Source: JANQKX01 sp039028695 | GTDB taxonomy: Bacteria; Pseudomonadota; Alphaproteobacteria; Kiloniellales; Kiloniellaceae | Assembly (NCBI GenBank): GCA_039028695.1 | Contig: JBCCHN010000005.1 | Location: 1-64,000 of the forward strand | DNA: 64,000 nucleotides | Direction: 5' to 3' | Shown: positions 16,483-24,025 of the stretch, piece after piece | Numbering within the stretch: position 1 is the stretch's first letter | How the letters are laid out: the number at the start of each line of letters is the position of its first letter | Notes under the pieces: generated by a model | What the model was told of the DNA's origin: nothing | Databases searched by the model: none | What the model saw: the letters and a program-made list of their open reading frames with translations, nothing else | Position numbers and translations under genes: made by a program

Positions 16483-16745
16483 TTATTGTTCGGCTTGCTT
16501 GGCGACCGGCGGCGTCAATTTTTGATCGTGCAACAGAACCCGTTGGATCATCCCGTCGTCGTTCCGGGCTGCAAGCCAGTGCATATCACCTGCCCGTATG
16601 AGCAGATGCCGGCCGCCAGGGCCCGCTCCAAACCGGCGAAGGGATAGACACCCATGACCTTCTCAAGCGCTGAACGCCCAGCCTTTGTGCCGCGCAGCAC
16701 ATCAGTTGTATCAGTCAAACCTATCCGTTTGCGCACCTTGGCCAA
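16483..16745 (-). pseudogene. Probable frameshifted or decayed small gene
   Basis: Two overlapping minus-strand frames each look protein-like over only half their length. The first runs from TTG 16745 ('VRKRIGLTDTTDVLRGTKAG' ... 'VYPFAGLERALAAG'), then loses coding character. The second picks up about there and reads 'RHLLIRAGDMHWLAARNDDG' ... 'LTPPVAKQAEQ' to a stop at 16483. A single-base shift in a GC-rich stretch near 16610-16620 would join them into one protein of about 88 residues. I do not recognise the family. It may be a pseudogene or an assembly indel. Confidence 0.3.
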
Positions 16746-16904
16746 TAGGAACTGACAGGGAACGCATGTGCGAGGGCATGGCCAAAGGATCAGTGTGCCC
16801 GGCCGCCCAATCGACGCTCACTACCCCTTATCACCCATACCAAAGGGGTGAAACCGATCCAGGCTCAGTCCATTGCGTTTGAGGACCGATATGACGGAAT
16901 TGAT

Positions 16905-17150
16905 TTAGGTTCCAGCTTTGCGCCGCCAAAATTCCGCATCTTTGCCCCAGTAGGTGTGCTCAAGGGGGTATCGGCCGCTGCAGGGCATGAGGAACTTCGC
17001 CATGAGCTTTTGCCCGATTAGATATGCGTGCTTGGACCGGACCATTTCGATGGCTTTTTCCGGGCCTGTGGTGGTCACGTAGTGCCGCTCACGAATATCA
17101 TCGCGGGAGATGCCGCGCTCAGAGACTGCAAAAAGAGAAAATCCCGACAT
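16905..17150 (-). CDS. Hypothetical protein, 81 residues
   Basis: ATG at 17150 has AGGAAG four bases upstream and GGAGG further up, which supports translation. The sequence begins 'MSGFSLFAVSERGISRDDIR' and contains 'ERHYVTTTGPEKAIEMVRSKHAYLIGQ', then an aromatic, basic C-terminus. An alternate GTG start at 17183 would add 11 residues. Not recognised; no transmembrane segment. It sits in the gene-poor region beside tRNA-Gln. Confidence 0.45.
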   Translation of the reverse strand: MSGFSLFAVSERGISRDDIRERHYVTTTGPEKAIEMVRSKHAYLIGQKLMAKFLMPCSGRYPLEHTYWGKDAEFWRRKAGT

Positions 17151-17391
17151 GGTCTTCCTGACCTCCCTTATTTTGTGGACCATCTTGGCCCTAGAAAGGG
17201 TATCCTCTCAGGAATAGAAACTGAATTCAAGATTAACGGCCACCTGGCGGAGAAATTCAAGACGGACATGATCGCGGCCGCCGCGCCGACGTTTGGAATC
17301 GAGACGAGTAAGGTGGTGCCCAATGGATCAGGCTTAGATTGCGCAAAGAGCGTATTTTTGAGCTAAATGTCCTATTTTGGAGAAAGTCGTT

Positions 17392-17841
17392 TCACTTTGT
17401 AACAAGCTTCGCGGCCAATTCTTCGTAGCTTTCTTCCAAAAAGTCTTCTGGATGGTTTCTTAGATTTTCTCCTAAAACACCGACCCAATATCTTGCGAGG
17501 TCTGGGTTATTCAGTTTGTCGTCATACAGTTCGGCGAGGGAATGGCTAATGAAGCACTTGTTCAGGTCATCAGAAGTCTCGCAAGCTAACTCGTAGGCTT
17601 CTTTAAAGAGCGCCTCGCTTTCGTGCAGGTTTGGAGAATCGGACATGAGCGAGAATTCGGCGATTGTCGCGATGATACTGGCTTTCCTTCCGTACTTTTT
17701 GGTGAGGCATTCTAATGACTCCAACAAAGCCTCAATCAAGAATATACGGACACGATCCGAATCGTCCGAATTGACTAAGACATATGCATCGCGCGTGATT
17801 TCATCCCAATCTTCATCACTGATCCCGTCAGGCGTCGGCAT
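17392..17841 (-). CDS. Hypothetical acidic helical protein (TPR-like)
   Basis: 149 residues, strongly acidic N-terminus ('DGISDEDWDEITRDAY') and helical throughout, with pairs such as 'SEALFKEAYELACETSDDLNKCFISHSLAELYDD' that look like TPR/Sel1-style helical hairpins. GGGAAG precedes the ATG at 17841 by eight bases. The base composition is noticeably richer in A+T than the neighbouring genes, which together with its isolation suggests acquisition. It resembles small immunity-type proteins in general character, but no toxin gene is adjacent, so that is not claimed. Confidence 0.6.
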   Translation of the reverse strand: MPTPDGISDEDWDEITRDAYVLVNSDDSDRVRIFLIEALLESLECLTKKYGRKASIIATIAEFSLMSDSPNLHESEALFKEAYELACETSDDLNKCFISHSLAELYDDKLNNPDLARYWVGVLGENLRNHPEDFLEESYEELAAKLVTK

Positions 17842-18225
17842 TGGTTAATCTTCCCAGGGCCCAGTTGTTCAATGAGGGCTCTTGTGGTTAGCGCAAACGA
17901 TAACGTGGCCCTCACCGTAGAATATAAATCCAAAGATAGCGCTTAATATTTTTATTTTATCTTAAGTTTATTTTTTCTGAAACATGGATCAGGATCGACT
18001 GATCGCTGAGCTGATCCAGCAAATGAATTGCAAAATGGGCGAAGACAATTAGCGCACCGGATCGGACAAACTTGACTGACCGAGCAGAGCCATTGCGAAG
18101 TTTCGGACTTACAGGATTTTGCCGGATTTTTGAGGATCAGCCGCCAGAAATCGCTGAAGAGATGGGTATGAGGACGATCATATCCCAAAGAGCCAAAATA
18201 CAGGTCATTGGAGACTATCGGGGCA
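17842..18225. other. AT-rich intergenic stretch
   Basis: About 380 bases between the hypothetical gene and the end of the pentapeptide gene. Includes an A/T tract at 17940-17985. A 78-residue minus-strand frame (17952-18188) has Cys/Trp/Pro-rich, non-protein-like composition and is not called. No known site was recognised. Confidence 0.35.
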
Positions 18226-19497
18226 TCACCCGGTGGCGGTGACGATATCCGTTAGATTGGCCTTGGCGGTTTTGGCTTTGGTCAGGTCCACATCCAGTAA
18301 GTTGGCCTTGGTTAGGTCCGCGTTTTCCAGATCGGCGCCATCCAAGATCGCACCGGTCAGGTTGGACGGCCACTGTTTGCCGGTCGGGGCACCATCCGCG
18401 TCTTTGATATCGACCGGCCCCAAGCTTACACCGCTCAGATTGGCGTGGGACAAATCTGCTCCAGCCAGACGCGCGCCCGACAGGTTAGCGCCGTTCAATT
18501 GGCAACCGCGCATACGGGCATCGGACAAATCGGCCATGGCCATGTCCACCTCATAAAGACGCGTCTCAACAAAGCTGACACCCTTCAACGAGGCACCGCT
18601 CAAATTAACCTGGCTGAGATTTTTGCCATCCAAATTCATGCCGTCCAAAACGGCCCGCTTGCCCTTGCGGCCACTTGTGATGGCCCAGGTCTCGTGGTTG
18701 GTGATCATGTCTTGAAGGTCGGGCGGGAGGGACGCAATGGACATATCGCTGGAAACCATGCCCAAATTCGCCTTGGAAAAATCGACGCCGTCAGTAATGG
18801 CACCGGACAGGTCCGTATTGTCAAAGTTCGCGTTATCGACCTTGGCATTGCTCAGGTCCGCATTGCGCAAATCCGCATTGGCGAAATCGGCGCCGCTCAG
18901 GTCCGCATCGGCCAAAAGGGCCTTGGGCAGCTTGGCATTTCCCAGCTTGGCTCCCGACAGGTTGCAGCCCTGCATCTTTGCGCCGCTAAAATCTGCCCCC
19001 TGCAGCGAGGCGCCGGCCATGTTGACGCCGGAAAAATTGCCTCTTTTTGCATCCAGGTTGTCCATTTCCACATCACGGAGATCGACCGCTTCAAAGGTGC
19101 GGAACTCTCCATTGTCGAGCATTGCCCCACCCCGCAGGTCGGCGCCTTCCAACTTGGCGTCGCGGAGTTTGACATTTTTCATCTCTGCGCCGCGCAAATC
19201 TGCGCCTGAGAGATTAGATCCGGACAGGTCCGCAGCACTAAGATCGGCTGAAAAAAGGTCGGTTTCGGAAAGGTCGGCGCCATTTAACTGGCTGGATTTC
19301 AGATTGACACCCGACATTTTGGCCTTGCACAGGTTGACACCTTCCAAGACCAGGCCGCGCGCATCTAAGTCCCGCAAATTGGCGCGAACGCCCCCGCTGC
19401 GCCCCAGCAACCATCGCTCGTGGCTCGCGATCGCGTTGAGTATTTCCATTGGTGTCAAGGCGGTCCCCGATCCAAAAACGTCGTTCTTAAGCCACAT
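18226..19497 (-). CDS. Pentapeptide-repeat protein
   Basis: About 423 residues, mostly tandem A(D/N)LxG/x pentapeptides ('GADLSETDLFSADLSAADLSG') that fold into a right-handed square beta-helix. Two copies of a helical cap-like motif interrupt it: 'ASHERWLLGRSGGVRANL' near the N-terminus and 'TNHETWAITSGRKGKRAVL' mid-protein, each followed by a new run of repeats, so the gene looks duplicated end to end. No signal peptide or kinase domain. Functions in the family range from gyrase protection to scaffolding; none can be assigned. Start uncertain: ATG 19497, ATG 19449 or TTG 19533, none with a good ribosome site. Confidence 0.85.
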   Translation of the reverse strand: MWLKNDVFGSGTALTPMEILNAIASHERWLLGRSGGVRANLRDLDARGLVLEGVNLCKAKMSGVNLKSSQLNGADLSETDLFSADLSAADLSGSNLSGADLRGAEMKNVKLRDAKLEGADLRGGAMLDNGEFRTFEAVDLRDVEMDNLDAKRGNFSGVNMAGASLQGADFSGAKMQGCNLSGAKLGNAKLPKALLADADLSGADFANADLRNADLSNAKVDNANFDNTDLSGAITDGVDFSKANLGMVSSDMSIASLPPDLQDMITNHETWAITSGRKGKRAVLDGMNLDGKNLSQVNLSGASLKGVSFVETRLYEVDMAMADLSDARMRGCQLNGANLSGARLAGADLSHANLSGVSLGPVDIKDADGAPTGKQWPSNLTGAILDGADLENADLTKANLLDVDLTKAKTAKANLTDIVTATG

Positions 19498-19825
19498 TGG
19501 CTGAGCGAATTCGCAACTCGTCGATATTCGCAAAAAAGGGTTAATGATTTATATTTTATGGAATCGTCGATGAAGGAGCAGTTAATCTTTGGTGGTAAAT
19601 TTTCTTAAAATTCCAAATATAATGAAAAGGCATCCAACCGGGGAAATCATACGGAAGCCTCGAGTTTTAATTAATGCGCTAAATCGAAGAGAAAAAATTG
19701 ATGCTCGGGTCATGGGCATTGTTGCCCAGGATCACCGCCGAGATCTTATTGGCGAGACCTTACTGGGTGGCAAAAGACGAACACCAGCCCCGGCATTGTC
19801 GAATTGAAGGTACTCAATAGGAACG
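19498..19825. other. AT-rich gap with a doubtful 61-residue frame
   Basis: Low-GC gap. A plus-strand frame from ATG 19622 to 19807 reads 'MKRHPTGEIIRKPRVLINAL' and onward as a basic peptide, but has no ribosome-binding site and no recognisable family, so it is not called as a gene. The gap should hold the promoter of the pentapeptide gene. Confidence 0.3.
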
Positions 19826-21130
19826 CTAACCGCCGTCCCTTAAGATGGTGCCCGTCGCTCTCTTGGATTTAATTTTGGCAAGGTCGCTTTCGGTCGTGAT
19901 AAAAACCTCGAAAGTCTCGTTCTGCTCTAATGAAAGGCCATCCAACAAGGGAACCTTAAGCGTGGTTTCGGTTTGCCCCGGGCGAAGGGTCACCGTGCCG
20001 ACGGCTTCCTTGTAGTGCGTGCCGGCCTTGGCCGTCCCATCAAAGGTCGCATAGATAACAAGCACCTCAAAGTCGGACGGCGCCGATAGCTCCACCTTAA
20101 AGACCACGTCGGCCTCGCCAGCCGTTGCCTTGCCTTCTAAAATGCTCAGCACGGGAAGATCTTGAGACACTGTGGTTTGAACGGCCGCAGGCACCGCGGC
20201 AACCTCTTGGTTGCCGACATCCTCGGATGGCTCACCTTTGGTGGCGACTACCGTCTCTTCAAATTCGCCGTCCCCATTCCCATTTCCGGTGTCGGAAAGG
20301 CCCGCAATCTCGGATTCTTCTTCGACTGCCACAGCACTCTTATCGATTTGACTTGCTTCTTTCAGATCTTCAGCCTCTGGCGAAGCGACTTGATCTGACA
20401 TTAGCTGATCTTCTGTCGAGGACGCCTCACCCTGAACCAGCGTGTCTGCGTCGGCGGCGGCATCAGCCCCAGCACTTTCCACAGCTGTGGCTGTTTCTTC
20501 TTGCCCTGCGAGGTCCTGAGCGCCATTGCCTTCGGCCTGCGTATCCACCTGCGCAGCAACGTCTTTATCGCTCTGTGCCTGCGATACACCTTGGTCCTGG
20601 ATCCCCGCTATTCCGGTGATCTGCACCTCGTCCGTTGGACCGCCTGCAAATTGTTTCTCAGCAATCACACGACCATCTTGAACGCTGAGCACTATATTTG
20701 CTTGACGTACCTCGTATAAACCGCCCCGCCAAGATTCCAAACTTCCGCTGATCGTTCGACCATCAGCAAGCGAGATCTGCACCGCGTCGATTTCGGTACG
20801 GGACAATTGCCGCACACCGCCGACCGTCCCTCGCAACATAATGGTATTGCGGGTCGAGTGGATAATTTCACCTTCAATACGCTGGCCGTTTTCCAAAACA
20901 AAAACCGCCGCCTCGCCGTCGGACGGCAGGGTCAACATCAACAGCCCCGCCAAGCCAGCGGACGCCAAAAGCCGCACGCCAGCTTGCTTTTGCCCAGCTC
21001 TCTTTTGCAAAGCGGTATTCCTCCCCAAAGAACAATTGGCAGCCACTGGATGGACCTTCGGCATTTTTCGGCTGTGGGTCACGGCACTATCCTTTCCAGC
21101 GGCGCCAATGGTTGAGTCGAGCCCCGTCAC
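19826..21130 (-). CDS. Exported protein with LSm-like N-domain and C-terminal Calx-beta domain
   Basis: 434 residues from GTG 21130, or 412 from ATG 21064. A basic stretch and hydrophobic core 'VRLLASAGLAGLLMLTLPSDGEA' form a signal peptide. Next come two short beta-rich units, 'FVLENGQRIEGEIIHSTRNTI' and 'LADGRTISGSLESWRGGLYEV', resembling small-barrel (LSm/SH3-like) strands. A long acidic, Ala/Glu/Asp/Gln-rich linker follows. The last 110 residues form a Calx-beta domain ('GEADVVFKVELSAPSDFEVLVIYATFDGTAKAGTHYKEAVGTVTLRPGQ'), usually calcium-binding and extracytoplasmic. It begins 28 bases after the TAXI gene and is the last of a three-gene exported set. Confidence 0.8.
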   Translation of the reverse strand: MTGLDSTIGAAGKDSAVTHSRKMPKVHPVAANCSLGRNTALQKRAGQKQAGVRLLASAGLAGLLMLTLPSDGEAAVFVLENGQRIEGEIIHSTRNTIMLRGTVGGVRQLSRTEIDAVQISLADGRTISGSLESWRGGLYEVRQANIVLSVQDGRVIAEKQFAGGPTDEVQITGIAGIQDQGVSQAQSDKDVAAQVDTQAEGNGAQDLAGQEETATAVESAGADAAADADTLVQGEASSTEDQLMSDQVASPEAEDLKEASQIDKSAVAVEEESEIAGLSDTGNGNGDGEFEETVVATKGEPSEDVGNQEVAAVPAAVQTTVSQDLPVLSILEGKATAGEADVVFKVELSAPSDFEVLVIYATFDGTAKAGTHYKEAVGTVTLRPGQTETTLKVPLLDGLSLEQNETFEVFITTESDLAKIKSKRATGTILRDGG

Positions 21131-21157
21131 AGGGGGCCCGACTTTAAACGCCCCGCC

Positions 21158-22126
21158 TTATTGCATTGTGGCGAGCTTATCCGCCGCCGGTCCGAATCGG
21201 TTCCAGCCCGGCAAGTCTTCCTGCAGGTCGACTTCTTGCCACTTAGGATGATAAGGCGCTTCTTTCAGCGTCTCGATGTTATCGAAGAAGCGATCCACAA
21301 AACCTTTGACCTTGCGATAGCGGTCGCTTTCCGGATCCCAATTGTAAGCGGCCATAACGGCACCTACGGCAACCGTCGGCACCTCACCGCCCGCTGCAAT
21401 GAGGTTTGGATAGTCATCCGACGTCAGGACCGAGCCGATGTAGGCACCCTCGACCGCATCCGGCAAGATGCTCACCAGCTGCAATCCCTCGTCCGAGCCA
21501 ATCTGCGACAGTAGATTGAGCGGCTTACCGCCAACAAATACCAGACCATCAATCTCGCCATTGCGTAATTTGTCCAAAGCGATCAATTCGCTATCCGTGG
21601 TCACCTCAACGTCGATATCCAGCGACTCAAACACGATTCCAGCGGTCATGAAGGTGCCGCTACCTTGGGTTCCGAAATTGACCTTTTTGCCGGCCAATTC
21701 GGAAACGTTGTTAATGTCGGTGCGGGTCAGAAGATGCACCTCTTCCTCATAGAGCTTGGCGATATAGGTGACCTTGTTTTCCACATTGGGATAGACGCCG
21801 GCCGCCTTATAAAAATCCAGCACATCCGATTGCACGATGGCGATATCGATGCCCTTCAACAGCAACAAATCCTCAATGTTGCGAATAGAGCCCTTGCCCA
21901 ACACCGCCATCACCCGATGATCGTAGCCGCTGTCGAGAGCGTTGGATAAATCGGACGCGATCCGCACGTAGGTGCCGGTAACTCCGCCCGATATGACGCC
22001 CACGGTGCCTGCGTTGACGATGTCGCGCTGCTCGAAAACGTTTTGCGCCGTGACGTTGGACGTCAAGACCGCGCTAGCAAATAGCCCCGCAATCGCGCCC
22101 AACAGGTTTTTTGTAACGTTACTCAT
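21158..22126 (-). CDS. TAXI-family (TRAP-type) solute-binding protein, orphan
   Basis: Periplasmic binding protein of about 322 residues. The signal peptide is 'NLLGAIAGLFASAVLTSNVTAQ'. The TAXI-type start 'GTVGVISGGVTGTYVRIASDLSNAL' is followed by 'DIAIVQSDVLDFYKAAG', 'LYEEEVHLLTR', 'LAGKKVNFGTQGSGTFMTAGIVFESLDI' and 'GEIDGLVFVGGKP', all standard. TAXI proteins normally deliver ligand (often glutamate-like or unknown) to TRAP permeases, but no DctM/Q-like permease is in this window. The start ATG 22126 is chosen from the signal peptide; GGGAGG is 14 bases upstream. Neighbours suggest an envelope or sensory role (inference). Confidence 0.85.
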   Translation of the reverse strand: MSNVTKNLLGAIAGLFASAVLTSNVTAQNVFEQRDIVNAGTVGVISGGVTGTYVRIASDLSNALDSGYDHRVMAVLGKGSIRNIEDLLLLKGIDIAIVQSDVLDFYKAAGVYPNVENKVTYIAKLYEEEVHLLTRTDINNVSELAGKKVNFGTQGSGTFMTAGIVFESLDIDVEVTTDSELIALDKLRNGEIDGLVFVGGKPLNLLSQIGSDEGLQLVSILPDAVEGAYIGSVLTSDDYPNLIAAGGEVPTVAVGAVMAAYNWDPESDRYRKVKGFVDRFFDNIETLKEAPYHPKWQEVDLQEDLPGWNRFGPAADKLATMQ

Positions 22127-22276
22127 GCTAATAACTTGTGCCTCCCTACATGGCCCGGCGATCAAGCGGCATACCCGACATGGATTCGCGGGGGCCTGTT
22201 TTTTCCATTCTATCGGACGTCGCGGTCATCAGCGGTTGATAATCCCCAGTCCGAAAGACTACTTCTCTTCCCCGTC

Positions 22277-23767
22277 TTACTCGGCCGCCGGCTGATCACT
22301 TTCACCAGCGGCTGCGTTCAAAGCTTCGATACGCTTTGCGGTGTCACTTAACTTCTCTCGCAGCTCGGCAATATCCGCGTTGGATTTTTCAGCCGCCGCG
22401 GCAAAAAGATTCTCGATCCAAACCGCCGTGGCATTCCCCAAGTTCTGAAAATCGGATTGAAGTTCGCCGATACTCGTATTGGCATCGGTCAGACCAACCT
22501 TTAAATGTTGGATCTGTTGTTTCGCCGCCACCAACGCCTGTTCCTTTTCGGCGACGCCCGTGACCGCCTGGGTCAAACGATCCACCTCGCCTTGAGAAAT
22601 AATCAGCATCTTGGCGATTTTTTCCGATTCTCCTTTGAGGGATGCTAAATCCTGGCTGAGCTGGGCCTTATCCGCCTCCGCCGCTGTCAAGGCCCCTCTT
22701 AATTTCTCATTGTCACCCTGAGCCACTGACAGATGTTTGTTCAATCGTGTCAGATCCTCTTGGGCAGCCGCAGCCGTTTCTCTGTGGCCGACAATTTCGG
22801 CCTGCAACACAGCGATTTGCTCCAGGTCCTGCTGCGTTTTCGATAACGTCTCCGTCAGGCGCTGTTGCTCGGCTTGGGCTTGCTCCAGATCCTGTTTCAA
22901 GGTGTTGGATTCGGCAGACGACGCCTTCAAAATTTGGATCATCGCCTGCTTTTCAGCTTCCGACTCAGACAGTCCCTGTTTGGCCGTGTCCAGGTCCGCT
23001 TCCAGTTGGCTTTGAGCTTGCAAAGCATCACTCAACCTGGATTGGCTCTGTGTCAACTGGTTTTCCGAATCCGTAATCCGGCGACTGAGGTTTTGCACCT
23101 CGGTCTCGGCGGCGGAAAGAGCCTCAGACTGCGCTGTGGTCTTTTCCAGTTCCCCGGTCAAGGTCGCGATCTGGCTTTGAGCCTCTGCCAACTCGGCATT
23201 TTTACTGTCCAAACCCGATTGTAGGGTCTTCGACTCCTGTCGTGCCGCAGACAAGTCATTTTTCAGTCCGTTTGCCACTCCTTCTGAGAGGGCCAATTTT
23301 TCCTTCTGACTGGATACCTGTTGGCGTGCGGTAGTCAGCTGTTCACCGAGGCGTGCCCGTTCGATGGAGCTCGCATCCAGCAGCTTTTTTTGCTCCGCCA
23401 ACTGAGCCTCGGCTTCGGCCTTTGCCAACTCGGCTTTCTCCAGCGCCGCGGTGAGCTGATCAAGCTCGTCGAGAACCGTCGTCATCATTTGCCGTAAGCT
23501 GGAGCCGCCCGATGCATCAGCGGCCATCGCGTCGCTGGCCGTCGACTCCTCGCCGGCCGCCAAAAGCACTCTCGGCCCATGGTCTCGACTATCCGTAAGC
23601 CGCCATGTCGCGCCCGACAGAGTTGTTGCAACCGGTTGGAATTTCGCCGGTAAAAATAGGTCTGAAGTATAAGGTTTAGGAACGGCCTCGGCATTGTGTC
23701 CCAGGACGAGTCCTGTTCCCAAGATGGCCGAGCCCAACAGGATCGATTTGAACGGCAAGTACTTCAT
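22277..23767 (-). CDS. Exported long coiled-coil protein
   Basis: About 496 residues from ATG 23767 (GGGGGCG upstream). Signal peptide 'YLPFKSILLGSAILGTGLVLGHNAEA'. After about 90 residues a continuous heptad-like region runs for some 350 residues, rich in Ala, Leu, Gln, Glu, Ser and Lys ('LTAALEKAELAKAEAEAQLAEQKKLL', repeated 'L..A...L..' blocks). Such periplasmic coiled coils act as spacers or scaffolds. No enzymatic domain. It leads the minus-strand set coiled-coil, TAXI, Calx-beta, with gaps of about 150 and 28 bases. A longer start at 23812 would push the signal peptide inward and is rejected. Confidence 0.82.
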   Translation of the reverse strand: MKYLPFKSILLGSAILGTGLVLGHNAEAVPKPYTSDLFLPAKFQPVATTLSGATWRLTDSRDHGPRVLLAAGEESTASDAMAADASGGSSLRQMMTTVLDELDQLTAALEKAELAKAEAEAQLAEQKKLLDASSIERARLGEQLTTARQQVSSQKEKLALSEGVANGLKNDLSAARQESKTLQSGLDSKNAELAEAQSQIATLTGELEKTTAQSEALSAAETEVQNLSRRITDSENQLTQSQSRLSDALQAQSQLEADLDTAKQGLSESEAEKQAMIQILKASSAESNTLKQDLEQAQAEQQRLTETLSKTQQDLEQIAVLQAEIVGHRETAAAAQEDLTRLNKHLSVAQGDNEKLRGALTAAEADKAQLSQDLASLKGESEKIAKMLIISQGEVDRLTQAVTGVAEKEQALVAAKQQIQHLKVGLTDANTSIGELQSDFQNLGNATAVWIENLFAAAAEKSNADIAELREKLSDTAKRIEALNAAAGESDQPAAE

Positions 23768-24025
23768 GTAGCGCCCCCAAGTTAGTCGGGCGAAGTCTAC
23801 GATTTCGAACATGCCGCGACAACTCGCGGAACCGTAGAAAGATGTGGATAACTTTGTGTATTTTTCATCGAACCTCTTCCTATGACGCGGCTTTCGGCGT
23901 CATCGCCGCGATCGCCGCGTTGTGGCAACTTGTTCTCTTCCTTACAGCAGGGTGCGCTTTTATAAAATTGTGGCTTTTGTTACAAATACGTAACGACCCG
24001 CTGTTCATTTACGCGGGCAAGGCTC

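Noticed and set aside
16823..16849. ACCCCTT/AAGGGGT hairpin as terminator
   Set aside because: No T-run on either strand, and it is about 55 bases from the nearest gene end without other support.
18445..19504. Two long plus-strand frames opposite the pentapeptide gene
   Set aside because: They are antisense shadows of the A(D/N)LxG repeats and show only repetitive Ser/Ala/Leu or Ile/Gly/Gln composition.
23843..23851. Perfect DnaA box (TGTGGATAA)
   Set aside because: A single 9-mer is expected by chance about once in a window of this size, and no cluster of boxes, AT-rich unwinding element or origin genes surround it.
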